A DNA stretch of 64,000 bases from Aquimarina sp. BL5 (GCF_003443675.1 NZ_CP031963.1:2689501-2753500); one strand, 5' to 3'; counted from the first letter of the stretch, positions 45,501-53,803 are shown. The notes: generated from the sequence alone by a model not told the origin. Translations and numbers: made by a program.

Positions 45501-47424
45501 CTCTAGATCCTATGCACAATACTTTTGGAGTAGTTTAGATACAGAAAAGAAAACATATTGGAATAATACCATAAAAGCATCAGGAGAAGTTTTAGAAATT
45601 TTCTCGGATAGTACGGAGTATCAAACAATACTTTCTGATTTAGCAAAAGAGATTTCTACTTTCGCGGAAACGCAAAAGCTTTTTGGCAAAAAATATAGTA
45701 ACACCATTAGCAATTACCTTTTTACCGAACTGCAAACAGATGATGTGTTTTGTATCAGTCAAACTGCAAATGAATTACACGATTTATTTCTTGCCGAATT
45801 GGAAAAGAAAAAAGTAATTAGCAAGTTTAAGAAATCTATAGAGCCTACTGCTGGAAAGAGTCAAAAAGATCTAATACGTTTAACATTGCAATGGGTAACC
45901 GCTTTTCTGAAAGCACATCATCCAAAAGAGATAGAATATGCGCAGGAAATTGTATGTGTTTTATTATATAAAAAGGAATCAGTTTCAGAAGTAATTCACG
46001 TAAATCCTTCACAAATCATTGAAGGATTGAAAGGGAGTCATCCTACTATCAATGAAACTAATTTTGAATTTAATTATCATCATTTTATTACTCGATTATT
46101 AGAATTTTCAGATATAGAAGTTCCTGCATACTCAGCATATCGAGAAGCAAAACATGCCGTAACTGAATCCTTAAAAGAGGATCTTAAACTCGAAGAATTT
46201 AAACCAAGAGTCTTATCTTCTTTTGTACGTAATAAGCTAATTGATCAAGTCTATCTGCCTTTATTTGGAGATAATCTTTCTAAACAATTAGGAAGCGTCG
46301 GAGACAATAAACGTACCGACAGAATGGGGATGCTATTGCTGATCTCTCCACCTGGATATGGTAAAACAACTTTGATGGAATATATGGCTAACCGTTTAGG
46401 GTTGGTATTTATGAAAATCAATGGCCCAGCGATTGGTCATGAAGTTACTTCAGTCGATCCAATGGCTGCTACTAATTCTGCTGCTCGCGAAGAACTAAAA
46501 AAATTAAATTTAGCTTTTGAAATGGGGAATAATGTAATGCTTTATCTAGATGATATTCAACATTGTAATCCAGAGTTTTTACAGAAATTTATTTCGCTAG
46601 CAGATGGTACTCGTAAGATTGAAGGAATTTATAATGGACATCCTAAAACATATGACCTGCGTAGTAAGAAATTCTGTGTAATTATGGCAGGAAATCCATA
46701 TACCGAAAGTGGAGATAAGTTTCAGATTCCGGATATGTTAGCCAATAGAGCTGATATATACAATTTAGGAGATATTATTGGGGATACAGCAGATTTATTC
46801 AAACTCAGTTTGATAGAAAATGCTTTGACTTCTAACCCGGTATTACACCAGTTAAGCAGTAAATATTTTGAAGATATTTATGGACTAATTGAAATGGTAG
46901 AATCTGGCACTCAAGAAGGCATAGAGCTAAAAGGCAATCACACTAAGCAAGAAATACAAGATTATCTGGCAGTATTAGAAAAAGTAGTGACTATACGTAA
47001 TACGGTAATGCAAGTAAATGCCGCATATATACAATCTGCAGCAATGGAAGATTCTTATCGCACAGAACCTTCTTTTAAATTACAAGGATCTTATCGTGAT
47101 ATGAGTAAACTGGTAGCCAAAGTAGTTCCGATTATGAATGAAAAAGAATTACAAACCTTACTCCTATCACATTATGAAAATGAATCACAAACGTTAACCA
47201 GTGCTGCAGAAGCAAACCTTCTTAAATACAAAGAACTAACTAATACCATTATAGAGGAAGAGGCTGCGCGTTGGGAAACTATCAAAGAAACTTTTATCAA
47301 AAATAATAAGTTAAAAGGCTTTGGTGATAAAAATGAAATGGCACAAGTATTGGCTCAGATGATGCAGTTTAGTGAACATTTATCAGGAATTCAAGATGTA
47401 TTGAAGAAAGGGTTAGAGAAATAA
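42559..47424 (+). CDS. giant DUF3686/AAA+ ATPase ('DNA repair ATPase' family)
   Basis: 1621 residues. The order is: N-terminal coiled coil (YEIIQKRLQKQKGELQNRL); a beta-rich region to about residue 420 that fits DUF3686; long coiled-coil and helical regions (about 470-830); a helical region to about 1220; then one AAA+ module with Walker A PPGYGKTT near 1264-1271, Walker B VMLYLDDIQH near 1326, sensor-1-like VIMAGNP and an Arg-containing ANRADIY. The family is annotated as a DNA-repair ATPase, but that name rests on weak SMC-like coil similarity. Its place in a PspA/flotillin array suggests membrane remodelling or protein disaggregation instead. No signal peptide. Largest gene of the window. 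Confidence 0.82.
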   Translation: MEETNTNDIQLDGGTYEIIQKRLQKQKGELQNRLTQLNDARKEVFGSVETKLIANNRINTENNCIARDIVTIGDFCLFGYNVHFGLRTEIKLDDVFSIYTYADDHFINKKLDLINDSVFIDDFTNLYKYYRNTIFSKFAIVGNYLHMVFQLSESVTDIKTFKWLINEGTLTYVDNRSEHEFKFPKQYEFEWVEVTRDMHRYGIHPHISILDKVFVETVGGDLTIKIEDNTDDGKGIYNEAVEQVDQTLDDGQYRYANLGNLIALEIKPFQEAPRYFVYNHKVQEVKKIECIKDACVLLPDDQGIIYPNGYYLQSGEVKLFTNEISDVKFQEKISSPNGEDFLYVFYESKKGLYTLMSYNVIEQEVKTPIICNGFTILEGGELCYFKTEDEQTKHHVIQIWQTPFLKGNEIPSEHTDTLLYKIGNKDIVKAMAECHALITLLNKEDNYDGLYDDLAKSSNDIVDSYYWIREEDTCRLDVPLGEISNAANAAIDEFEKVVQLRRTAANVTKETKETAKEIFNKIKSSSFRSIDDFVQVLSQLRTLRGEVIGLNDIRYIDKQFITDLETEIAEQTDKISQRCVQFLLDDKALLPYHARVEEKQQELEAIKKVIEAKKLEEEVNQIAKDLEMLIDIVSNLQIEDTSHSTKIIDNISLIFATINQLKAGIKNKIKSLGSKEANAEFAAQLKLVDQSIINYLDIANTPEKTDELLNKVSVQLEDLEGRFADFEEFITLIIEKREEVYNAFEARKNSLIEARNKKAVALENAASRILKGVTKKALSFDSVADINGYFASDLMINKLRDIIANLMELDDAGKAETIETALKVAKEDATRKLKDKQDLYEDGENIIKLGKHKFGVNKQPLDLTIVYKDNTLQYHLTGTDFYQEIENEILLKSKKYWDQELISENQEIYRAAYLAYKIFNTKKDELLNLGEEELLELIKSESSKNYAEGYVKGVHDVDAATILKVLVSKDHDLGLLRYDSLSRSYAQYFWSSLDTEKKTYWNNTIKASGEVLEIFSDSTEYQTILSDLAKEISTFAETQKLFGKKYSNTISNYLFTELQTDDVFCISQTANELHDLFLAELEKKKVISKFKKSIEPTAGKSQKDLIRLTLQWVTAFLKAHHPKEIEYAQEIVCVLLYKKESVSEVIHVNPSQIIEGLKGSHPTINETNFEFNYHHFITRLLEFSDIEVPAYSAYREAKHAVTESLKEDLKLEEFKPRVLSSFVRNKLIDQVYLPLFGDNLSKQLGSVGDNKRTDRMGMLLLISPPGYGKTTLMEYMANRLGLVFMKINGPAIGHEVTSVDPMAATNSAAREELKKLNLAFEMGNNVMLYLDDIQHCNPEFLQKFISLADGTRKIEGIYNGHPKTYDLRSKKFCVIMAGNPYTESGDKFQIPDMLANRADIYNLGDIIGDTADLFKLSLIENALTSNPVLHQLSSKYFEDIYGLIEMVESGTQEGIELKGNHTKQEIQDYLAVLEKVVTIRNTVMQVNAAYIQSAAMEDSYRTEPSFKLQGSYRDMSKLVAKVVPIMNEKELQTLLLSHYENESQTLTSAAEANLLKYKELTNTIIEEEAARWETIKETFIKNNKLKGFGDKNEMAQVLAQMMQFSEHLSGIQDVLKKGLEK

Positions 47425-47431
47425 TTGCAAT

Positions 47432-48004
47432 ATGATAAAACTGAAAACATTACTAAACTTTGTGATTTTATGTGCTTGCTTTTTTTCTTTAGGCAGTTGC
47501 TCAACAAAAGATCGCAATACGCAAATAGTCCAAAATTATTACGATCAATTAAATCAAAGTAATTATTTTGAATTATCAAAAATTATTGGGGATAGTATAA
47601 CCATTAGCGAAGGAGATTATCATATGAATTATTCTAAAGATGATTATTACAAACACTTTCAGTGGGATTCAGTTTTCTCTCCAAAATATGAATTATTAGA
47701 AATTAAAGAGATTGATGAAAAAGTAGCAATTAAAGTTTCTAAAATATGTACTAGAATTAAATTTCTAAATGAGAAACCCATAATTTCCAAAGAAGTAATT
47801 GAAATAAAGAATCAAAAAATTTCTAAAATAAAAAACATAGAAATGGACTCTGATTTTAAGCTTTGGAATCTTACGAAAAATGAGATGGTAACTTGGATCA
47901 AAAAAAATCATCCTGAGCTGGATGGTTTTATATATGATCAGACCAAAACCGGTGCTCAAAATTACTTAAAAGCGATAGCTTTATATAAAGAATTTAAGAA
48001 GTAA
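47432..48004 (+). CDS. lipoprotein, 190 residues
   Basis: The lipoprotein signal is LKTLLNFVILCACFFSLGSC, with Cys at the lipobox. The mature part (KDRNTQIVQNYYDQLNQSNYFELSKIIGD, then DDYYKHFQWDSVF, then KVAIKVSKICTRIKF) resembles an NTF2-like/SnoaL-type cone that is common in periplasmic lipoproteins; this is a weak inference. Only 7 bases follow the ATPase stop, so it is in the same operon and would place a periplasm-facing factor beside a cytoplasmic machine. Confidence 0.7.
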   Translation: MIKLKTLLNFVILCACFFSLGSCSTKDRNTQIVQNYYDQLNQSNYFELSKIIGDSITISEGDYHMNYSKDDYYKHFQWDSVFSPKYELLEIKEIDEKVAIKVSKICTRIKFLNEKPIISKEVIEIKNQKISKIKNIEMDSDFKLWNLTKNEMVTWIKKNHPELDGFIYDQTKTGAQNYLKAIALYKEFKK

Positions 48005-48025
48005 TTGGCTAAAAGCAAATCATAA

Positions 48026-48658
48026 ATGAAGATAAATTACAATGATTTGGTGCTAAATAAGAACATTCAATATTTTCATAATCCTTTTGGAGGTATTGAT
48101 GATGAAGAATTAATAGAGGTTATGGATCCTAAATATTCTTTTGAAGAATTGACCAACACATTAAACCAAAACAAACCAATTATCATACAATTTGTTGGAA
48201 AAAAGGGACGAGGAAAAACTACTCATTTAAGAGCTCTACACCAATTAATATCTAATTCCAAAATATACTTTTTAGATCGTAATGGTTATAGAAACATTAC
48301 AAATCCAGGAAACCTAAACATATTCATTGATAGTGTACATCATATCCCTTTGAGAAAGAGATTGCAACTATGGAGACAAGCTAATACTTCTTATGTGATT
48401 ACTACGCATTGGTTTCGAAACCTCGAACTTTATCTCTGTAATCGTACATACAAAACTTTTCATTTCAAAGGAGTAACCCTAGAAAAACTAGAAAAAATCT
48501 TAAAGAAAAGGATATCACAATACTCATCGTTAGAACAGAATGAAGTTATAATAGACAAAAAGGTCTTGCAGATTCTTTTAAAGCAATTTGGAGATAATAT
48601 TAGAGGAGTATTAAATTTTTTATACGATTGTTTTAAAGTAGAATTTTATGGCTATTAA
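48026..48658 (+). CDS. P-loop NTPase, 210 residues
   Basis: Walker A is FVGKKGRGKTT near residues 56-66. A Walker-B-like strand NIFIDSVHH lies near 100, SYVITTHWF is at the sensor-1 position, and a helical C-terminal lid follows (LEKLEKILKKRISQYSS, LLKQFGDNIRGVLNFLYDCF). This is a compact single-domain ATPase of AAA/STAND type. The catalytic Glu after the Walker B Asp is Ser here, so hydrolysis may be weak. Its last 11 bases overlap the next gene, showing coupling. No known family name. Confidence 0.65.
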   Translation: MKINYNDLVLNKNIQYFHNPFGGIDDEELIEVMDPKYSFEELTNTLNQNKPIIIQFVGKKGRGKTTHLRALHQLISNSKIYFLDRNGYRNITNPGNLNIFIDSVHHIPLRKRLQLWRQANTSYVITTHWFRNLELYLCNRTYKTFHFKGVTLEKLEKILKKRISQYSSLEQNEVIIDKKVLQILLKQFGDNIRGVLNFLYDCFKVEFYGY

Positions 48659-49670
48659 AGATTATATAAATGTTTTTTATTCATTTGAAAACAATAATGG
48701 TTTTTCAACAAACACCGTAAACAGTTTTGATATTCGCATTAATCCACAATTAGACATGACGTTTAATCGTGTTATATGCAGTTTACAATATCAAATCATA
48801 GGTAAAGCAATCAGCAATAAAACTAGGATATCATCTTTAATTGTTGATCAAAATAGTTCTTGGAAAAAAAAGAATAATTACAACTATAAAGGAAGATTTG
48901 AATTAGGAGATTTACCTGCATCATATGACGGAAGAAATCTGCAAATAATATGGTGGTTATATTTAGATGTAGAATTTGATCAAGAATCAAAATCCAGAAT
49001 CCAAAACCTACTCCTAAAAGATATTTTTATTGTTAGTCTCATCAAATCGTTCGATGGAAAACATCAAAATAAAAATATAGTCTCTCTTACTAATCCTAAT
49101 TATGAATATACTATTAATGATTTTGATAAGGTTTATAAAATAGATCCCTATCTATATTTTATAATTGGAGTTTTTATAATAATCATTACTATGATATTAT
49201 ATTTTGGTGATATTCTTAAAAAGTATTTTTGGATACCCGCGCTTGCTGGAATCGGTATTGCTGGATATGGCCAATATAAAATAAATAGTATTGGGTTGCT
49301 TAAAGAAGTTAGATTTAAAGGAACTCATATCGATAAAGAAAAATTCAATTTAGAGATCATTATACTTAAAAATGAAAAGAAGATATCTTCTGCAAAAATT
49401 CGATACGTGATAATAGAAGAAGTTATAGATGACCGAGGTACCACATCTACTACTTATAAGGAAAATGTTTATAATTCAGAAACTAAAACAATCAATGCTC
49501 CTATAGCTATAGTCTCAAGTACTCAGTTACCATATCCTTCTCGGAACATTCCTATAGATTTCTCAAGGATAAATGTTCGCTTTTACGCTCAAATAGAAAT
49601 TGATTTTCAATTTAAAAATAATACTAGAGGAGTTATAAAACAGACATTCCCTATGGCTAAAATTTCGTAA
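48648..49670 (+). CDS. membrane protein with arrestin-like flanking domains
   Basis: 340 residues. The first ~160 are beta-rich with LPASYDGRNLQIIWWLYLDV, which recalls the 'PxSYxGxxIxxxWxLxxxxD' strand of arrestin/Spo0M folds. Two membrane helices follow (YLYFIIGVFIIIITMILYF, FWIPALAGIGIAGYGQY). The C-terminal ~120 residues are again beta-rich with LPYPSRNIPIDFSRINVRFYAQIEIDF. Overlaps the P-loop NTPase gene by 11 bases, so the two proteins probably form a unit with the NTPase on the cytoplasmic face. The arrestin likeness is judged by eye. Last gene before the bidirectional terminator. Confidence 0.65.
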   Translation: MAIKDYINVFYSFENNNGFSTNTVNSFDIRINPQLDMTFNRVICSLQYQIIGKAISNKTRISSLIVDQNSSWKKKNNYNYKGRFELGDLPASYDGRNLQIIWWLYLDVEFDQESKSRIQNLLLKDIFIVSLIKSFDGKHQNKNIVSLTNPNYEYTINDFDKVYKIDPYLYFIIGVFIIIITMILYFGDILKKYFWIPALAGIGIAGYGQYKINSIGLLKEVRFKGTHIDKEKFNLEIIILKNEKKISSAKIRYVIIEEVIDDRGTTSTTYKENVYNSETKTINAPIAIVSSTQLPYPSRNIPIDFSRINVRFYAQIEIDFQFKNNTRGVIKQTFPMAKIS

Positions 49671-49719
49671 CTCTTGTTTTTAGAAATAAATATACAAATC
49701 AGATACAATCCTTATTAGA

Positions 49720-49760
49720 AAAAGAGCCGAAAATAATCCTAGATTATTTTCGGCTCTTTT
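49720..49760. terminator. bidirectional terminator closing the flotillin/ATPase array
   Basis: A perfect 19-bp stem (49720-49738 with 49742-49760, core GAGCCGAAAA) with a 3-base loop and A/T runs on both sides, between the convergent array and the DUF5060 gene. Confidence 0.9.
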
Positions 49761-49791
49761 AAATATTATTTAAAAAATGTGTTTTATCAAT

Positions 49792-52700
49792 TTACTCTTT
49801 TATAAATTTCAATGTATTTTGATTTCCTTTATTACGAATCACCATAAAATAAACGCCAGAAGGGATTCCAGATATATCAATAGCATTATTTTCTGATTCC
49901 GAAATAGTAATGGAAGACATTACTTCTCTTCCTGTCATATCATAAACTGAAGCCATTCCTTTGGTTAATCCTTTTACATTAATAAAATTTTGAGCAGGAT
50001 TTGGATATAAACTGAATTCCTTAACATCAAACTCATTCACAGAAAGTGCACAATCAACAAGGATCTCATCCGGTCCTACTCCATTTGGTTTAGTATACGT
50101 CTGAGACAGCACAAACTTATCCATTTCCACACCATCTTCTCTCATAGAAAAAGAAATGGTATGTACTCCAGCAGAAGGAACATCAATATATATTAATTGT
50201 GCTTCTCCACAGTGATTTGCATTAGTTCTTTGTTTACTTTCCCATGTCCATTCATTTTTACCAGCGCACCACTGCATTCTTTGTCCTGATGCAGGCCAAG
50301 TTCCATCGATTCCGACATGAATACCATTATCTTCTGATCCTGTGGAGTACAGTCGTACCCATACAAAATATCTTCCTGGAGTGGTGAATTTTACTTTATA
50401 ATCCAAAATACCTACGACACCTGGAGTATTTGAAAAGCTTTCTCCATTTACTAAAGGATCATCGTGCGTAACTCTAGTATCAGGTAAAATTTCTATATAT
50501 CCATCTCCACTAGCCGAAGCGTGATGACTTGGATCAGGATCTGGTGTTGGAGTAGCAACAGTTCCATCCTGGAAATACCATTTCCTCTTGTCAGTTTTTG
50601 ACTGACCTTCAAAATGCTCTGCCTCTACTGCTACGATTCCATTTTCTTCTAGAGCAGCACACGTATTGTTTCCATCTCCACCGCCTCCGTCACCATCAGC
50701 GCAGTCTAATTCTAAAACAAGCTTTGGTGCATTTGATCCTTCTTTTGAAGAAAAAGAAACATCGTTACCTCCTGTTTGTCTAATCACTAACGAAACAGTT
50801 TCTCCCGCATTAATTCCAGATAAGTTCCATTCGTATGATTGACCTTCACTATATGTTGTATTTAAAGAGCCAATTAGAGCACCTTCACCTGGTTTATTGC
50901 CATCAGAAAGATTACTTTCTGTCCAATTGTTTGTAGTTCCTTTATACACTTCGATAAGTCCATTACCGCCATCAGTGCTAACAGACATTTGTAGCTTTAC
51001 TCCGGTTATCGTTTCTGTAGGTGTTGGAACTACAAACTGCAAATAAGAAACTCTATTTCCGCTTTCTACTCTTAATTCAGACGAGTTAAATAAAGTAGTT
51101 CCTTGTAGATATGCATCTTGAGCAACAACTACATTTTGTGTATTAGTACAATCTGTCCCATCAGATTCTCCTTTAACTAAAGCCACCCAATCATTAGTGT
51201 CTGGCGCAGATATAGTATTAGATACAGCAGTTGCGGCACTTAAACTCCCTCCAGATCTTGGGTTATACCATTGTACCTGCCAAGTTCCAGAAGGTAAATC
51301 AATGTTTGTAGATCCACCATCTGGAAGATATATTGCATATACTTCTCCAGGTTTTGCCAATACATAATCATTAGCAGATGTAATACCATCAGAGGATACC
51401 ATGTCTACCAAATATTCCTGTAAATAAGATTCAAAGAAATTTAATGCGTAACTCGCATGAGAATATTTTACATCTCTAGATCTATGATTTTGAGCGGTTA
51501 AATCGGTTTCTCCTGTTTGATATCCATAATAATATTCAACTCCCATACCACCGGCCATAAGAGCTCCCCATAATACTTTGTCACGTACTAATTTATCTTC
51601 TTTACCATCTTGATCAACCCCGATATTTGCACTTCCTTGCTCATCATTAGCAACTACCCATTTTTTTCCTGCATTTCTTGATTTCTCAAGCCATCTTCTT
51701 ACATCATCATGAACTTTATTTTTATCAGTCTGAACAGATGCTCCTGTAAGTTCAGAATTAGCACCTAATAGTGGATCATATCGTTGATCTTGCTGACCAG
51801 GATACGTATGTAATACAATATGATTATCATATGGATCTACATCTTTAATATAGGAAGCAATCGATTTTGTCACACTATCTGGTAAGGTAGTTTCTTCAGT
51901 AATATTCCAATTCAATGCAAGATGATGTCCAAAACGGGCAATTAACTCCCGATAATAGAGTTTACGTTGTCTCCCGTTCGTATTATCATCCATGATATTA
52001 TCATTTTCAGTTTCCAATGTTTTAAAATGTAGAAATACTCCTTTTTTATCGGCGTATTCAAATACCTTCTCCCATTGTGCCATTTTAGAGATATCAAAAC
52101 GATCTTTATGTACTCCTTGATTCCATTGTTGACCATCGTTGTATCCGTTATAAACATTTTCAGAAACCTTTATCAAGTGAGGAAAAACATTTTCGTCATC
52201 TCCGTGAAGACTTAGTGTGAGGAAAGAGAAAGCATTTAATCCTTTAGTAGAAAGATAATTAACTACTCCTAGAAGCTCGGTTCCTTGACCATTCTTCCAA
52301 GTATATCCACTTGCATCACCAGCAACATAATCTTGTTGATGTGGATTCCAATCTTTTCTTCTACCTCCACGATTAGGTGTATTATCAAAATCGTTATACG
52401 CTAATGTGTTTTCCGGAGCATCTGCTCCAGCTTTCACAAACCAAGGACCGTTTGGGCTCTTAGGGTCAGTACCTGAGTGCTGTAAATAATGCTCTCCTAC
52501 ATATTGCAGTTTTCCTTTATTTTTTGATCTAAAGTCTCTTCCAGATTTATCAGATTCTTCTATGGTAAAGGATCCCACATCTCCATCCATAAATCCAGCG
52601 CTGGAACCGCCGCCATTAACAGCAACATCGCTACCAGAAGTAAAAGCCGCCGACCAATTCCAGTTTCCTGTTTTTCCTGGAGTAAAATGTACTTGCCATA

Positions 52701-52971
52701 TAGTACCTGAATCACAACTGGAATCTGCAGCATCATTACACCCTGCATAAAATCCAGGAACTACATAAGAAAGATTTCCATTAGTAAAAGTAACATCTAA
52801 TCTATAATCCGAAAAAGGATTTGGATTTGCCGTCTCTGAAGTGTTAGGCCCTTCAAAAGATAAAGTAATTTTGTGCCAACGTTTTAATTCTCCTTCCGGG
52901 GCTTGCGCTGCTGCAAAAGAAGCAGACATTAGCAATACTGCTAAAAGTTTTAATCGAGTTAAAAAGATCAT
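49792..52971 (-). CDS. secreted DUF5060/glycoside-hydrolase-like multidomain protein with T9SS tail
   Basis: 1059 residues. Order: signal peptide (LLAVLLMSASFAAAQ); DUF5060 beta-sandwich (about 25-140, WHKITLSFEGPN, WQVHFTPGKTGNWNW); a TIM-barrel-like part (150-540, with HFKTLETENDN, LALNWNITEETTLP, WVVANDEQGSANIG offering Glu/Asp candidates); a collagen-binding-2-like segment (PGEVYAIYLPDGGSTNIDLP); a DNRLRE-like module (VVAQDAYLQGTTLFNSSELRV); a CBM-like domain (VAVEAEHFEGQ); and a type IX secretion tail (EFSLYPNPAQNFINV, IPSGVYFMVI). It is expected to bind and cut a polysaccharide outside the cell; the substrate is unknown. GGDGDGG-like linkers separate the modules. It has its own upstream region with three 21-bp-spaced repeats. 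Confidence 0.85.
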   Translation of the reverse strand: MIFLTRLKLLAVLLMSASFAAAQAPEGELKRWHKITLSFEGPNTSETANPNPFSDYRLDVTFTNGNLSYVVPGFYAGCNDAADSSCDSGTIWQVHFTPGKTGNWNWSAAFTSGSDVAVNGGGSSAGFMDGDVGSFTIEESDKSGRDFRSKNKGKLQYVGEHYLQHSGTDPKSPNGPWFVKAGADAPENTLAYNDFDNTPNRGGRRKDWNPHQQDYVAGDASGYTWKNGQGTELLGVVNYLSTKGLNAFSFLTLSLHGDDENVFPHLIKVSENVYNGYNDGQQWNQGVHKDRFDISKMAQWEKVFEYADKKGVFLHFKTLETENDNIMDDNTNGRQRKLYYRELIARFGHHLALNWNITEETTLPDSVTKSIASYIKDVDPYDNHIVLHTYPGQQDQRYDPLLGANSELTGASVQTDKNKVHDDVRRWLEKSRNAGKKWVVANDEQGSANIGVDQDGKEDKLVRDKVLWGALMAGGMGVEYYYGYQTGETDLTAQNHRSRDVKYSHASYALNFFESYLQEYLVDMVSSDGITSANDYVLAKPGEVYAIYLPDGGSTNIDLPSGTWQVQWYNPRSGGSLSAATAVSNTISAPDTNDWVALVKGESDGTDCTNTQNVVVAQDAYLQGTTLFNSSELRVESGNRVSYLQFVVPTPTETITGVKLQMSVSTDGGNGLIEVYKGTTNNWTESNLSDGNKPGEGALIGSLNTTYSEGQSYEWNLSGINAGETVSLVIRQTGGNDVSFSSKEGSNAPKLVLELDCADGDGGGGDGNNTCAALEENGIVAVEAEHFEGQSKTDKRKWYFQDGTVATPTPDPDPSHHASASGDGYIEILPDTRVTHDDPLVNGESFSNTPGVVGILDYKVKFTTPGRYFVWVRLYSTGSEDNGIHVGIDGTWPASGQRMQWCAGKNEWTWESKQRTNANHCGEAQLIYIDVPSAGVHTISFSMREDGVEMDKFVLSQTYTKPNGVGPDEILVDCALSVNEFDVKEFSLYPNPAQNFINVKGLTKGMASVYDMTGREVMSSITISESENNAIDISGIPSGVYFMVIRNKGNQNTLKFIKE

Positions 52972-53292
52972 GTGTGGTTAATTTAATATTGATTTGAGTT
53001 TAATTAATTCTAAAAAAATTATAGACAAAAAAGCTATAGTTTTTAGTAATGAGTTCGGTTATATTCAAAAAAAGTGTAATTTATTAACAACGGAACTCAA
53101 AGCAGCATAGTATCTTTAGATACATCTAAATAGTATTCGTAAACAAAAGAGCTGTATTCGCAAATATTTGATTAGTATTCGATTAAACCCCACGAACATA
53201 TCAAGCTTCACAAAAAACCCAATTACAATTTCGCTCTATATGATCTAAAAAGTCAGCTTGTAGTTCTAAAATTGAAAAAAAATATGTACTTT
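52972..53292. other. intergenic region between the DUF5060 and MarR genes
   Basis: No coding frame. It holds the three GTATTCG repeats (53133-53181) and A/T-rich DNA. No exact TAnnTTTG box was found for either direction. The MarR operator candidate begins at 53293. Confidence 0.35.
53133..53181. promoter_or_regulatory. three direct repeats of GTATTCG with exact 21-bp period
   Basis: GTATTCG starts at 53133, 53154 and 53175. The wider units align as (T)AGTATTCGnAAA. A 21-bp period is two helical turns, so a regulator could bind all three on one face of the DNA. LytTR regulators and AraC-type or hybrid two-component regulators use such phased direct repeats. The site is 160-210 bases upstream of the DUF5060 gene start. 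Confidence 0.55.
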
Positions 53293-53310
53293 TATATAAG
53301 TACTTATATA
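53293..53310 (+). promoter_or_regulatory. 18-bp palindrome before the MarR gene
   Basis: TATATAAGTACTTATATA is a perfect palindrome that ends 7 bases before the ATG. An operator here would let the MarR-type protein block its own transcription; it also covers the place of the ribosome-binding site. Confidence 0.5.
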
Positions 53311-53317
53311 AATACTT

Positions 53318-53800
53318 ATGAAAGATAAACTACGAGAGTTTGGAGAATTAGGATTAGGGTCGCGATTGAAACGATTAAGCGATTTTATGATGAAAGAAAT
53401 TCAACTGGTATATGATGCAGCCCATATTGATTTTGACCCATATCTTTTCCCAATCTTTAAAACAATTATTGATAAAAAATTTGCAACCACAACAGACATA
53501 CAAGAAGCAATACACTATACACAACCTGCTATTACACAGGCATTGAAAAAATTGATTGACAAAAAACTTGTTACATACAAAACAGATCCTATCGACAAAC
53601 GAAAAAAAATATTTAAACTATCTAAAAAAGGATCCTCTTTGCACAAAGAAATGATTCCTCTATGGGAAATCATGGATCAACAGGTAAAATGGCTTACAGA
53701 AGGTAGTACAACTAGCCTTATAAAGCACATCAATCACTTAGAATATCAATTAAAAGAAAAATCATTACATCAGAGAATATTAGAAACCTATAATCAATAA
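53318..53800 (+). CDS. MarR family transcriptional regulator
   Basis: 160 residues. A winged helix-turn-helix in the middle (ATTTDIQEAIHYTQPAITQALKKLIDKKLVTY), then the wing DPIDKRKKIFKLSKKG, flanked by dimerisation helices. It probably responds to a small molecule. It is coupled to the GNAT gene 3 bases downstream, so both share regulation, likely by the palindrome right before its start. Confidence 0.9.
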   Translation: MKDKLREFGELGLGSRLKRLSDFMMKEIQLVYDAAHIDFDPYLFPIFKTIIDKKFATTTDIQEAIHYTQPAITQALKKLIDKKLVTYKTDPIDKRKKIFKLSKKGSSLHKEMIPLWEIMDQQVKWLTEGSTTSLIKHINHLEYQLKEKSLHQRILETYNQ

Positions 53801-53803
53801 TTT

